The translations under genes and the position numbers were made by a program. 64,000 nucleotides of DNA from Actinospineispora spinosispora DSM 44797 (GTDB lineage Bacteria; Actinomycetota; Actinomycetes; Mycobacteriales; Pseudonocardiaceae): NCBI RefSeq assembly GCF_000429025.1, contig NZ_AUBB01000036.1, positions 1 to 64,000 on the forward strand, given 5' to 3'. Of this stretch, positions 26,056-35,510 are shown piece by piece; position 1 is the first letter of the stretch; each line of letters starts with the position of its first letter. The notes below the pieces were generated by a model. That model was given only the letters and a program-made list of their open reading frames with translations. It was not told where the DNA came from and did no database searches.

Positions 26056-27299
26056 GCAATCTCAGCAACCAGCTCGCCATCGACGAGCGCGACGAGGTGT
26101 CCAGGGGCATCCGGCTGATGCTGGGCAACCCGCTGGTCAGCGAGCGGGCAGCGCCGGAGTCGTTCGACCTCGTGCGGCGGCGGCGGGAGCCGATCAAGCG
26201 CTGGTTCGAGTACTACTGCGGCTGGTCCTTCGTCGTGGAGCCCCGGCTGGGCTACGCGCGGCTGGCGAAGGTCAGGGCCGCCGCCGACGCCAGCCGGCCG
26301 GCCAGGCGGTCCCGGTCCGGGCGTGCCCCGTTCGACCGGCGCCGCTACGTACTGCTCTGTGTGACCTGCGCCGAGCTGCTCACCGCGGCGGTCACCACGA
26401 TCGGGCTGCTCGCCGACCGGGTCAGCAGAGCCTGCGCCACCGACGAGGCACTCGCCGGTTTCGACACCACCCAGCGTGGCGAGCGGATGGCGTTCGTCGA
26501 CGTGCTGCGGCTGTTGGAGTCGTTCGGCGCGCTCGAGGTGGTGGACGGCGCGACCGAGGCGTTCGTCGACTCGGCCGAGGCGAAGGTGCTGTACCGGGTC
26601 GACGCCACGCTGATCATGCGCTTGCTGGTGGCGCCGATCGGGCTGTCCCAGCTGTCGGTACCCCTCGACGAGGTACCCACACGGTTCGACGAGCTGCTCG
26701 ACGCGCTGGCCCGCGAACGGCGTTACGGCTCGGCCGCCGATCGGGACGAGCACAGCGCCGTGCCGATCTCCCCCACCCAGCGCAACCTGTGGCTGCGGCA
26801 CTCGATCTTCCGCAGGCTCGTCGACGACCCGGTGCTGTACCTGGACGAGCTGACCCACGAGCAGCGCGGCTACCTGGCGTCGCCCACCGGACGGCAGCTG
26901 CTGCGCCAGGCCGCCGAGCTCGGCGGTTTCCTGCTGGAAGAACGCGCGGAGGGTGTCCTGCTCGTCGACCCGGACGGTCTCGCTACCGACAGCCGGTTCC
27001 CGGACGATGCGAGCAACACGAAGGTCGCGGCGCTGCTGCTGCTGGACGGCATGGACGGCGCGGTCAGCGTCGAACAGCTGCGGGTGGCCGCCGCAGGGTT
27101 GCTGGAACGTTTCCCACGCTGGGCGAAGGGATACCGGGGCGACGACGGGACAGCTCAGCTGGTCTCCGACGCGCTGGGCGTGCTCACCGGGTTCGGTCTG
27201 GTCAGGGTCACCGACGGGCTCGTGTACCCGCTGCCGGCCGCCGCCCGGTACGCGGTCGGTTCGACCAGGACGAACGATCCCGAGGAGGACTCGGCGTGA
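26052..27299 (+). CDS. jetB: JetB-type accessory subunit of a Wadjet system (TIGR02678/DUF2398)
   Basis: 415 residues, ATG overlapping the jetA stop. TIGR02678 pattern: GIRLMLGNPLVSERA, then LVRRRREPIKRWFEYYCGW, winged-helix segments and LWLRHSIFRRLVDDPVLYLDEL. It is the MukE-like partner (KITE type) of the kleisin. Followed by jetC with GTGA overlap and a strong GAGGAGG site, so all subunits are made together. Confidence 0.82.
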   Translation: MSNLSNQLAIDERDEVSRGIRLMLGNPLVSERAAPESFDLVRRRREPIKRWFEYYCGWSFVVEPRLGYARLAKVRAAADASRPARRSRSGRAPFDRRRYVLLCVTCAELLTAAVTTIGLLADRVSRACATDEALAGFDTTQRGERMAFVDVLRLLESFGALEVVDGATEAFVDSAEAKVLYRVDATLIMRLLVAPIGLSQLSVPLDEVPTRFDELLDALARERRYGSAADRDEHSAVPISPTQRNLWLRHSIFRRLVDDPVLYLDELTHEQRGYLASPTGRQLLRQAAELGGFLLEERAEGVLLVDPDGLATDSRFPDDASNTKVAALLLLDGMDGAVSVEQLRVAAAGLLERFPRWAKGYRGDDGTAQLVSDALGVLTGFGLVRVTDGLVYPLPAAARYAVGSTRTNDPEEDSA

Positions 27300-30200
27300 C
27301 GGTCACCGAGCTGCACCGACACCTCCCCGAGCCGGCCGAGCGCACCACCAGGTGGTCACCGACGAGGGCCGGGATCCTCAACGTCTGGCGCTACTACGAC
27401 GAGGTGTTCGAGTTCCTCGACGGTCGGCTGATCCTGCTCGGCGAGAACGGCAGCGGGAAGTCGAAGGCGCTGGAGCTGCTGCTGCCGTTCCTGTTCGACG
27501 CGAACCTGCGCGCCAACCGGCTGTCCACGTTCGGCACCGGCGAACGCACCATGCACTGGAACCTGATGGGCGAGGGCGCATCGGGCACCACCCGGGTCGG
27601 ATACGTGTGGCTGGAGTTCCGGTTTCCCGGCGAACCCGAGCGGTGGTTCACCTGCGGCGCGCGGCTGCAGGCCAGCAGCCACACCAGCACCGTGCACGCC
27701 GACTACTTCACCACCGGCCTGCGGGTCGGCGTCCCCGGCGGCCTGTCGCTGGTCACCGACTCCGGTCAGCCCCTGACCAGGAGCGCGCTGGAGCAGCGGC
27801 TCGACTCCGGCGGCGCCCTGCACGCCAACGCGACGGACTACCGGAGCGCGGTGCGCACCACGCTGTTCCCCGACATGTCCGAGCAGCGCTACGACGCGCT
27901 GATCACCGCGCTGCTGCAGCTGCGCACCCCGAAACTGTCCCAGCGGCTCGACCCTTCGCTGCTGTCCACCCTGCTGTCCAAGGCGCTTCCACCACTCGGG
28001 CAGCAGGAAGTCACCGACCTCGCGGAAGGTTTCGAACGCCTGGACCGGCAGCGGGAGCGGCTCAGGACCCTGGAGGAGGAGGTGCAGGCCGCGCGCACGC
28101 TCGCCAACCGGCAGCGCACCTACGCCCAGCGAGTGCTGCGCGCCGGCGCGCAGGAGCTCATCTCCGCGACCACCGAGATGGACAGCCTGACCAAGGCCGC
28201 GCGCCGGTCCGCCGAAGAACACGACACGGTGGCCGAGCAGCGCGCAAGCGCCGAAGCCGTGGTGGAGTCGCTGGCACACGACGAGGAGAGCACCGAGGCG
28301 CGGATCAGCGGGATCACCGGCAGTGAGCTGTACGAACAGGGCAAGGCCCTCGACCGGCTGCGCCAGGACACCGCCGACGCGGTCCGGCGCGCCGAAGGGC
28401 TGCGGGCGGATGCGAGCCGGCTCCGCCACGACGCCGCACAGGACTCGACCCGCCTCGACGAGGCGCGCGGTATCGCGAGCGTGAAGGCCGAGACGGTGCA
28501 CACCCTCGCCGACGACGCGCTGCACGCCGCGGGCAGAGCGGGGCTGGCCGGCGTCCATGCCGACATCGAGGCCGGTCTGGACGACCGTCCCCGGCACTTG
28601 CTGCGCGCGGCGGTCCAGGGGCGGCACGACCAGATCGCCGACGTGCGGGAGGCCCTCGACGAGCACGCGGGCGCGGTGGCGCGGCGCCAGCACGCGGAGA
28701 GCGACCTCGATGCCGCCAGAACCGTCCTCACCGACACGACCGAGCACCAGGTCGAGGCGGCCCGGCAGCGTGAGCAGGAGCTGGACCGGCTGACCTCGGC
28801 CGTCCAGGCGTGGGCCGGCAGCTGCCGTGAGCTGCGGTTCCCCGCGACGGACACGCTGCTCGCCTCGGTCGGGTCCGAACCGTCGTTGCTGGCGCTGGTC
28901 GACACCGCCGCCGAGACCGTGCTGCACGAGCTGACCAGGGCCGAGACCACCGTCGAAGCGACCAGGGCCGCCGCGCTCGCGGACCGCGACGACCTGCTCG
29001 CCGACATCGAACGGCTGGAGAACAGCCACGAGCTACCGCCGCCCGCGCCCGCGACGCGAGGCACCGACCGCACCACCATGCCCGGGGCCCCGCTGTGGCG
29101 GTTGGTGCGCTTCGTCGACGGGGTGTCCCCCGGTGAGCAGGCCGCCGTCGAAGCCGCGTTGCAGGCCTCGGGCATGTTGGACGCCTGGGTGACCCCGGCC
29201 GGCACGATCGACGGTCACGACGTCTTCGCCGACCCGGATGCGCTGGCCGGCGCGCCCGGCCGGTCACTCGCCGAGATCCTCGCCCCGGAGCCGGACCTCG
29301 CGGTGTCCGTCGACGCGGTGCTACGCCTGCTCGGCGGTATCGCCTACGGAGAGCGAGCCCCGTCAGGGCACGCCGCGGCGATCGGCGCCGACGGTGGCTG
29401 GCGGTTGGGCAACCTCACCGGAAGCTGGAGCAAGCCCGAACCGGCGCACATCGGGGCGCCGGCCCGCCGCCGCGCCAGGGAACAGCTGCTGCACGACCTG
29501 CGCGCCGAGCTGCGCGGCATCGAGCTGACCCTCACCGAGCTGGACCAGCGGCGCGCGGCACTCGCCGGCCGCAGGGCCGCCGTGGCGAGCGAGCGGGCCG
29601 CTCGGCCACCGCACAGTGCGCTCGACGCCGCTGTGCGCGCGCTGACCAGGGCAGAGTCCGATGCGGCAGCGGCCAACACGGTGGTCAGGGACCGCATCGA
29701 CACACTCGGTGAGCGGGAACGCGCGGTGGCGATGGCGTTGCATGCGCTGAGCGGCCGCGCCGCCGAGCACGGGGTGCCGACCGACCGCGCCGCATTGGGC
29801 ACGCTGGCCCGGGCCGTCGACAGCTTCGCCGACCAGGCGAACAGCTGGCTGGACGAGCACAGCTCCCTGGTCGCGGCACAGCGTGCGATGGCTGCCCGCG
29901 CCGAGGCCGCCGACCGGTCGGCCGCGATCGCCAGAGGCCGGGTCGAGGAAGCCACCATGGCCGAGGCCGCGCACCGGCGGCTGGCGGGTGAGCTGGCCGG
30001 TGTCGAGGACACCGTCGGCAAGGACTATCAGCAGGTGCAGACGGAGCTGGACGATCTTCGCGTGCGGCTCACCGGGCTGCGCGACCGGCGCCGGGAGACC
30101 GGCCGGGCGTTGACCGCCTACGCGGAGCGCCTCGGTGTGCTGAGCGCCCGGCGCAGCGCCGACGCCTCGGCGCGCGACACCGCGGCTGCTCGCCGGGACG

Positions 30201-31330
30201 CGGCGGCCCGCCGGTTCCGGCACCTGGCCACGATCGGCTTCGCCGCCGACGCGGACATCGATACTTCGTTCCACACCGTGCTGGCCGCCTCCGACGGGGT
30301 ACGCGCCGCGCTGGAGGCCGCCCGGTCGGTGGCCGCCGCCTGGCCGAACGTGGCGCACGCTCCGAAGAACCTGGGCGATGCGCTGCACTCGTTGTCCGAG
30401 TCGGTGCACGTCTGCCGCACCGCGCTCAGCGCACGCGCCGACCTCGATCTGGAGACCGACGAGGATGTCCAGCTGTTCACCGCGATGGTGGACGGCATCC
30501 GGGTGGGCGCGACCGAGCTGCTGCGGGTCCTGTCCGACGACGCCGAGCAGAGCCGTCGCGACATCACCGAACGCGAGCGCGAGCTGTTCGACCAGACCCT
30601 CACCGGCGACACCCGCCGCCATCTCGCCGCGCGTATTCGCCAGGCCGGTGAGCTGGTCGACGACATGAACGCCCGCCTGACCCAGGTCCGCACCGCGTCG
30701 AAGGTGGCGGTGCGGCTGGTCTGGCAGATCGGCGCCGACCTGCCGCCCGGTACGAAGGCCGCGCGGGACCTGCTGTTGAAGGACCCGTTGCGGCTCACCG
30801 ACGCCGACACCGAGTCACTGCACCGATTCTTCCGCGACCGCATCGAGGCCGCGAAGGCCAACGACAGCGCGACCAGCTGGGAGCAGCAGCTCGCCGAGGT
30901 GTTCGACTACACCAGCTGGCACCAGTTCGTCGTCAAGATCGACCGGGACGACGGCGCCGGGCTGCAGCCGTTGACGAAGAAGCTGCACGGCGCCCTGTCC
31001 GGCGGGGAGAAGGCGATCGCGCTGCACCTGCCGCTGTTCGCCGCCGTCGCCGCGCACTATCAGGCCGTGCCCGCCGCCCCTCGGCTGATCCTGCTCGACG
31101 AGGTGTTCGTCGGCGTCGACACGACCAACCGGGGTCAGGTGTTCGCGCTGCTGTCCGCGCTCGACCTGGACCTCATGCTCACCTCGGACCACGAGTGGTG
31201 CACCTACCGCGAGCTGTCCGGCATCGCGATCCACCGCCTGACCACCGGCGGCGCCGGCGGCGACGCGGTCACCACAACCCGCTTCACCTGGAACGGCCAA
31301 GACATCCAAGACACCCCCACCCCCACGTGA
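27296..31330 (+). CDS. jetC: JetC-type SMC ATPase of a Wadjet system (TIGR02680)
   Basis: 1,344 residues from a GTG overlapping the jetB stop, behind GAGGAGG; the frame stays open 1.3 kb upstream but that part lies inside jetA and jetB. Walker A GENGSGKS (49-56), about 1,100 residues of coiled-coil-rich sequence with a hinge-like middle (GAPLWRLVRFVDGV...), then the ABC signature LSGGEKA, Walker B LILLDEVFVGVD and a D-loop near the end. This is the MukB-like motor that extrudes plasmid DNA in Wadjet immunity. The stop codon TGA is the first TGA of a GTGAGTG palindromic element. Confidence 0.88.
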   Translation: MTVTELHRHLPEPAERTTRWSPTRAGILNVWRYYDEVFEFLDGRLILLGENGSGKSKALELLLPFLFDANLRANRLSTFGTGERTMHWNLMGEGASGTTRVGYVWLEFRFPGEPERWFTCGARLQASSHTSTVHADYFTTGLRVGVPGGLSLVTDSGQPLTRSALEQRLDSGGALHANATDYRSAVRTTLFPDMSEQRYDALITALLQLRTPKLSQRLDPSLLSTLLSKALPPLGQQEVTDLAEGFERLDRQRERLRTLEEEVQAARTLANRQRTYAQRVLRAGAQELISATTEMDSLTKAARRSAEEHDTVAEQRASAEAVVESLAHDEESTEARISGITGSELYEQGKALDRLRQDTADAVRRAEGLRADASRLRHDAAQDSTRLDEARGIASVKAETVHTLADDALHAAGRAGLAGVHADIEAGLDDRPRHLLRAAVQGRHDQIADVREALDEHAGAVARRQHAESDLDAARTVLTDTTEHQVEAARQREQELDRLTSAVQAWAGSCRELRFPATDTLLASVGSEPSLLALVDTAAETVLHELTRAETTVEATRAAALADRDDLLADIERLENSHELPPPAPATRGTDRTTMPGAPLWRLVRFVDGVSPGEQAAVEAALQASGMLDAWVTPAGTIDGHDVFADPDALAGAPGRSLAEILAPEPDLAVSVDAVLRLLGGIAYGERAPSGHAAAIGADGGWRLGNLTGSWSKPEPAHIGAPARRRAREQLLHDLRAELRGIELTLTELDQRRAALAGRRAAVASERAARPPHSALDAAVRALTRAESDAAAANTVVRDRIDTLGERERAVAMALHALSGRAAEHGVPTDRAALGTLARAVDSFADQANSWLDEHSSLVAAQRAMAARAEAADRSAAIARGRVEEATMAEAAHRRLAGELAGVEDTVGKDYQQVQTELDDLRVRLTGLRDRRRETGRALTAYAERLGVLSARRSADASARDTAAARRDAAARRFRHLATIGFAADADIDTSFHTVLAASDGVRAALEAARSVAAAWPNVAHAPKNLGDALHSLSESVHVCRTALSARADLDLETDEDVQLFTAMVDGIRVGATELLRVLSDDAEQSRRDITERERELFDQTLTGDTRRHLAARIRQAGELVDDMNARLTQVRTASKVAVRLVWQIGADLPPGTKAARDLLLKDPLRLTDADTESLHRFFRDRIEAAKANDSATSWEQQLAEVFDYTSWHQFVVKIDRDDGAGLQPLTKKLHGALSGGEKAIALHLPLFAAVAAHYQAVPAAPRLILLDEVFVGVDTTNRGQVFALLSALDLDLMLTSDHEWCTYRELSGIAIHRLTTGGAGGDAVTTTRFTWNGQDIQDTPTPT

Positions 31331-31473
31331 GTGGCAAGAGCGTCTACCCCGAAGGGGCGCCGCAGGCGTAGGCGCTCGGAGCACTCACGACAGCTTTTCC
31401 GTCGTGAGTGATCCGGGCGCCTATAGGCGCCCTTGCCACTCACGAGTCGACGGCGAAGCCGAGATGCCTTGGA
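31326..31473. repeat. Composite GTGAGTG palindromic element, copy B (148 bp)
   Basis: Begins at the jetC stop codon (ACGTGAGTGGCAAG) and ends with CACTCACGAGTCGACGGCGA. Two hairpins are nested: GTGAGTGGCAAG with CTTGCCACTCAC at the outside, and AGCACTCACGAC with GTCGTGAGTG inside. The whole 148 bases are nearly identical, in reverse orientation, to 47448-47597, including 30 bases outside the palindrome (TCCAAGGCATCTCGGCTTCG and on). Confidence 0.8.
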
Positions 31474-31526
31474 CCCGGCCACAGCCCAACCCGATGAGTT
31501 CCGCCCCCGACCCAGGTCTACCCGAC

Positions 31527-31829
31527 ATGAGCACCGTGATCGTCGCCGGCTACGTACACGTCGACCCCGCCGACCGGGACCGTTTCATCGAGGGCCACCG
31601 AAACATCGTCGAGGCGGGCCGCACCCGCCCGAACTCGGGCTGCCTCGACGTGTCGATCTCCGCCGATTCCGTCGACCCGGGCCGGGTGAACATCTTCGAG
31701 TACTGGGAGTCGGCCGAGGCGCTCGAAGCATTCCGCGCCAGCGCCCCGACGCCGACGGTCTCGATCGCCCTGACGAACGAGAACGTCCTCAAACACCAGA
31801 TCACCGCCTCCGGCCCACCCTTCGCCTAA
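31527..31829 (+). CDS. Antibiotic biosynthesis monooxygenase (ABM) domain protein
   Basis: 100 residues from the ATG at 31527 (an ATG at 31494 would add 11 residues). One ABM-type dimeric ferredoxin-like domain: STVIVAGYVHVDPADRD, FIEGHRNIV, NSGCLDVSIS, VNIFEYWES. Such proteins act as small cofactor-less oxygenases or stress proteins in the cytosol. No ribosome site is clear. It stands alone after the Wadjet operon and converges with an acyl-CoA dehydrogenase operon. Confidence 0.75.
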   Translation: MSTVIVAGYVHVDPADRDRFIEGHRNIVEAGRTRPNSGCLDVSISADSVDPGRVNIFEYWESAEALEAFRASAPTPTVSIALTNENVLKHQITASGPPFA

Positions 31830-31842
31830 CACCGCAGCGGGG

Positions 31843-31866
31843 TAGACGCCCTCACCACTCACGAAG
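31843..31866. repeat. Truncated GTGAGTG element, copy C
   Basis: On the minus strand it reads TTCGTGAGTGGTGAGGGCG then TCTACC, the same entry sequence as the long copies (GTGAGTGG...GTCTACC), 13 bases after the stop of the acyl-CoA dehydrogenase at 31879. Only one arm is present. Confidence 0.55.
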
Positions 31867-31878
31867 GGAAGAGAAGGG

Positions 31879-33000
31879 CTACAGGCCCACGCGGTCGGCT
31901 ATCGCCAGGTAGTGGGAGTCCAGGCCGGTGAAGAGGTGCTGGGCGGACCAGGCGCGGCGGTAGTACAGATGGGTGTCGTGTTCCCAGGTGAAGCCGGTGC
32001 CGCCGTGCACCTGCACCGTCTCCACCGTCACGGTGCGGAACGACTCGCCGCAGTAGGCCGCCGCCACCCGCGCGGCCACCGGGAACTCCGCGTCGTCCTC
32101 GGCCAGTGCCGCGGCCGCGTAACGAGCCGAGGCGCGGGAGAACTCGACGCTGTGCAGCATGTCGACGCACTTGTGCGCGACCGCCTGGAACGAACCGATC
32201 GGCTGGCCGAACTGCTTGCGGTCCTTCGCGTACTCGACGCACAGGTCAAGGCATGCCCATGCGCCGCCCGCCTGCTCGGCGGCCAGCGCCACCAACGCGC
32301 GGTCGAGCAGGTCCGACACCAGCTCCGGTGCGGCGCCAGCCGTGCCGACCAGACGGGCCGGAGCGGAGTCCAGCTCGACCCGAGCGACCGCTCGGGCGAG
32401 GTCGAGGGACTCCAGCCGGGTGCGGGTGACGCCGTCCGCGGCCGCGTCGACGGCGAACAGGCTGACCTCGTCGTCGTGGCGCGCGGTGACCAGCAGCAGG
32501 TCTGCGTCCGCCCCGTCCAGCACGAACTCCTTGGTGCCGGTGAGCCGCCATTCGGAGCCGTCCTGAGCCGCCTCGGTGGTCACCGGGCCGTCCCAACGAC
32601 CGTCGGACTCGCTGACCGCGACCGTGGCGATCTTCTCGCCGGACGCGATGGCCGGCAGCAGGTCCGCGCACGCGGACTCGTCACCGGACAGCAGCAGCGC
32701 CGGGATCGCCAGCCCGACCGTGGCCAGGTACGGACCGAAGTACAGGGCGCGCCCCATCTCCTCCAGCACGACGTGGGTCTCCAGCGCGGTCTGCCCGAAC
32801 CCCTCGTAGCGTTCCGGCACCGGCAGCGCTGTCACGCCGAGCTCCACCAGCTTGGCCCACACGTCGCGGTCGAAACCGGCGCCGGTGTCGGCACCGTCGC
32901 GGACCGCCGACAGCGGCGCTTTGTCCTTCAGCAGTCTGCGGACGGAGTCACGCAGCTCGGTCTGTTCCTCGCTGTCCGCGAGCGCACCCTGGGACACCAT
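31879..33000 (-). CDS. Acyl-CoA dehydrogenase, partner of a paired (alpha2beta2) enzyme
   Basis: 373 residues from the ATG at 33000 with GGAG upstream. FAD-dependent acyl-CoA dehydrogenase fold: N-terminal helical domain (LRDSVRRLLKDK), beta domain (VAVSESDGRWDG), C-terminal domain with DRKQFGQPIGSFQAVAH and VQVHGGTGFTWEHD. Follows a second acyl-CoA dehydrogenase with an 11-bp gap. Such tandem pairs form heterotetramers in sterol side-chain oxidation (FadE28-FadE29 type). The substrate is probably a bulky or branched acyl-CoA. Confidence 0.85.
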   Translation of the reverse strand: MVSQGALADSEEQTELRDSVRRLLKDKAPLSAVRDGADTGAGFDRDVWAKLVELGVTALPVPERYEGFGQTALETHVVLEEMGRALYFGPYLATVGLAIPALLLSGDESACADLLPAIASGEKIATVAVSESDGRWDGPVTTEAAQDGSEWRLTGTKEFVLDGADADLLLVTARHDDEVSLFAVDAAADGVTRTRLESLDLARAVARVELDSAPARLVGTAGAAPELVSDLLDRALVALAAEQAGGAWACLDLCVEYAKDRKQFGQPIGSFQAVAHKCVDMLHSVEFSRASARYAAAALAEDDAEFPVAARVAAAYCGESFRTVTVETVQVHGGTGFTWEHDTHLYYRRAWSAQHLFTGLDSHYLAIADRVGL

Positions 33001-33011
33001 GTGAACGACTC

Positions 33012-34223
33012 CTATCGCGGCCGCGGCAGGCCGAGGACCCGCTGCGCGATCATGTTCTTGAGGACCTCGTCGGTGCCGCCGCCCAGGCGATAGCCGGGGG
33101 CGCCGAGCATGACCGACGTCCACGCGTACGTGCCCCACTCGCCGGAGTCGGCGACCGCCTTCGGGCCGAGCACTTCGGCGACGAACGCACCGAGCCGACC
33201 CATGTTGGCCGACAGGGCGATCTTGTTCAGGGCCACCTCCGGGCCGGGCGAGTCGCCGGCCTTCGCGCGGGCGCCCATCACCGCCTGGGTGTAGCGGGCG
33301 GCGCGCAGCTGCACCAGCAGCTCGCCGAACGCCCTGCGCACCACGGCGTCGTCGGCCGAACCGGCGTGCCGGATCAGCTCGGACAGCCGTTCGGTGGACA
33401 GGATGCCGGCGCCGCCGAACGCGCTGTGGCCCATCGCGTTGCGCTCGTTCGCCAGCGTGGTCAGCGCGACCTTCCAGCCGTTGCCCTCGTCGTCGATCCG
33501 GGCGCTGTCCGGCACCACGACGTCGTCGAGGAACACCTCGTTGAACGCCGACCCGCCGGTCATCTGACGCAACGGCCGCACCTCGACGCCGGGGGCCTTC
33601 ATGTCCACCAGGAAGGCGGTCAGGTTGCGGTGCCTCGGCTCGTCGGCGGTGCGGCAGATGACCTCACCGATGTCGGCGAGGTGCGCGCCGGAGGTCCACA
33701 CCTTCTGGCCGGTGATGCGCCAGTTGCCTTCGTCGTCACGGACGGCCTTCGTGCTCAGCGACGCCAGGTCGGAACCGGCTCCGGGCTCGGAGAACAGCTG
33801 ACAGCAGATCAGCTCGCCGGAGTACATCTTCGGCAGGTAGTCCTTCTTCTGTTCCTCGCTGCCGTGCTTCGCGATGGTCGGCGCGATCATGCCGAGGCTG
33901 ATCGTCAGCGCGCCGTCGCCGGGCACGTCGTAGCCGCGGACGATCTTCTCGAACACCCGCTGGTGGGCGCCGGACAGGCCGCGGCCGCCGTACTCGGTCG
34001 GGCCGGTGATCCAGGCCAGGCCCGCTTCCCACAGCCCGGCGCGCCAGTCCCGGATCGCCGGCAGCGCGTCGGCCTCCTTCTCGGGATCCGGCTCCTGGAA
34101 CACCCGGACCTCGTCGCTGCCCTCGCCCCAGACGAACTTCTTGCTCTGGGTCCGTCGCGCCTTCGAGTAGTGCGCGGACAGGTACTCCTCGACCTCGGCG
34201 GCGAAGTCCTCGAGCGAGATCAT
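33012..34223 (-). CDS. Acyl-CoA dehydrogenase, partner of a paired enzyme
   Basis: 403 residues. Full acyl-CoA dehydrogenase: ITGPTEYGGRGLSGAH, SEPGAGSDLASL with FAD contact WRITGQKVWTSGAH, and a C-terminal domain ending LGGGTDEVLKNMIAQRVLGLP. The ATG overlaps the hydratase stop (ATGA), and a related dehydrogenase follows, giving an operon hydratase-FadE-FadE. Comparable to FadE29-like subunits of heterotetrameric steroid acyl-CoA dehydrogenases; the actual substrate is not known. Confidence 0.87.
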   Translation of the reverse strand: MISLEDFAAEVEEYLSAHYSKARRTQSKKFVWGEGSDEVRVFQEPDPEKEADALPAIRDWRAGLWEAGLAWITGPTEYGGRGLSGAHQRVFEKIVRGYDVPGDGALTISLGMIAPTIAKHGSEEQKKDYLPKMYSGELICCQLFSEPGAGSDLASLSTKAVRDDEGNWRITGQKVWTSGAHLADIGEVICRTADEPRHRNLTAFLVDMKAPGVEVRPLRQMTGGSAFNEVFLDDVVVPDSARIDDEGNGWKVALTTLANERNAMGHSAFGGAGILSTERLSELIRHAGSADDAVVRRAFGELLVQLRAARYTQAVMGARAKAGDSPGPEVALNKIALSANMGRLGAFVAEVLGPKAVADSGEWGTYAWTSVMLGAPGYRLGGGTDEVLKNMIAQRVLGLPRPR

Positions 34224-35446
34224 GTCCGTGCCCGCCTCGCCGAGGGCGTCGTGGTCTCGCCGTGGCTGGGCAGCGCGATGACCGCGCTGCCCGGCATGAC
34301 GGTCTCGCCGCGCTGGTTGACGGCCTTCGTCGTGACGTCCACGACGTGGTCGCCGTCGTCGTCGACACGCTTGCCGGTGACCTCACCGCGCAGCTCGATG
34401 ACATCGGACAGGTACACGAACTTGCGGTACTCGGCCTGGCACTCCTTGAGCCACGCGTGGTCGCCGGACCAGTGCGTCAGGTGGTGGATCTGCCAGCACT
34501 GGCGCTGGAAACCGACGTCGTACTGGAAGGCGACGCCCATCGCCTGCGCGGCCTGGAAGTTGTAGTGCACCGAGTAGATCGGCTCGTTCGCGCTGGTGAT
34601 CGGGTCGCGGAACGCCCACGCCGGATGAGCCTGGTAGTCGTGCAGCGACGCGGCGTGCGCCTTGAGCCTCGGGATCGGGGTGCCGCCGCCGGCCACGAAC
34701 GCGATCTCGTCGGTGAGCCCGATCGGGCCCTTGGTGACGACGTCGAGGACGTCACCGACGTTCACGTCCTCCCAGTACCGGGGTTCCGCACCGCGCGGAC
34801 GCTCGGCCAGGATCCGCTTCTCGATCTCGGCCACCTCGTCGAGATCCCACTGGTGCGGCAGCTGCGGAGCGGCCGTCTTCTTCCCGGCCTCGCCCTTCTC
34901 CGCCTCACCCGACGTCTCCTGCTTGGCGCGGGCCAGCCGCTGGCCGCGCTCGTAGTTGATGACGTTCCAGCGGATCGTGGCGATCTGCTCACCGAGCTGG
35001 TTGTGGTAGGAGTTGATGAACTTGTCGGTCACCGACCGACCGGCGAACTTGCTCGGCGAGGGCCCGTCGAACCCGTCGTACAGGCACGACGAGGTGACGA
35101 CGTCGTCGCGGTAGACCGGGCGGTCGAAGGTGATGTGCGACATCGAGTGGAACGACCCGAGCCCCGGCCAGCCGAACTGGATACCGGAGAAGCAGCCGAT
35201 GATGAACGACGGTGGCGCAACCGGGCCCCCGTACGGTGAGCTCGCGGCGTACTCGGCATCGGTCCACAGCGGGTTGATGTCGCCGATCCCGCCGACGAAC
35301 TTGGTGACCGCGATCCGCGACGCCACCTCGTTGTTCACCGAATGATCGATGCGCAGCTGCGCACCGGCCTTCGCCTGCATCGACTCGATCATCGAGTCGT
35401 CGATCACCGCTTGCGGCATCACCGCTTGCTTTTCGTCCACCGACAT
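34220..35446 (-). CDS. Double hot-dog MaoC/FAS1-type dehydratase
   Basis: 408 residues containing two hot-dog segments: an N-terminal FAS1-like dehydratase region (NEVASRIAVTKFVGGIGDINPLW, YGGPVAPPSFI) and a C-terminal one (YWEDVNVGDVLDVVTKGPIG, ITFDRPVYRDDVV), separated by a charged linker. These domains hydrate 2-enoyl-CoA. It heads an operon with two acyl-CoA dehydrogenases, so dehydrogenation and hydration of the same acyl-CoA are probable. The start has no ribosome site but TACCAT lies 7 bases before the ATG, suggesting a leaderless message. Confidence 0.8.
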   Translation of the reverse strand: MSVDEKQAVMPQAVIDDSMIESMQAKAGAQLRIDHSVNNEVASRIAVTKFVGGIGDINPLWTDAEYAASSPYGGPVAPPSFIIGCFSGIQFGWPGLGSFHSMSHITFDRPVYRDDVVTSSCLYDGFDGPSPSKFAGRSVTDKFINSYHNQLGEQIATIRWNVINYERGQRLARAKQETSGEAEKGEAGKKTAAPQLPHQWDLDEVAEIEKRILAERPRGAEPRYWEDVNVGDVLDVVTKGPIGLTDEIAFVAGGGTPIPRLKAHAASLHDYQAHPAWAFRDPITSANEPIYSVHYNFQAAQAMGVAFQYDVGFQRQCWQIHHLTHWSGDHAWLKECQAEYRKFVYLSDVIELRGEVTGKRVDDDGDHVVDVTTKAVNQRGETVMPGSAVIALPSHGETTTPSARRART

Positions 35447-35510
35447 GACGCTGATGGTAGGCAGAAATAGTCGAGTTGTCGAGTATTGGGCTCTAGACTA
35501 AACTTGAGAC
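35447..35510. promoter_or_regulatory. Divergent promoter region, hydratase/FadE operon and acyl-CoA ligase
   Basis: 64 bases shared by two divergent units. Minus side: TACCAT (35459-35454) 7 bases before the ATG. Plus side: TAGACT (35494-35499) 11 bases before the GTG, inside AGACTAAAC, a 9-mer that also occurs in the MarR/FadE promoter at 50048-50056. Repeats of GTCGAGT (35470-35485) may be an operator. Confidence 0.4.

Noticed and set aside
25973..27295. N-terminal extension of the jetC frame
   Set aside because: It overlaps jetA and jetB entirely, is Arg/Ala/Gly-rich, and the true jetC start has GAGGAGG and a GTGA overlap.
31204..31482. Small minus-strand frame (92 codons) over the repeat after jetC, and similar frames at 319-594 and 47329-47589
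   Set aside because: They translate the palindromic element itself; similar peptides in several places come from the DNA repeat, not from a protein family.
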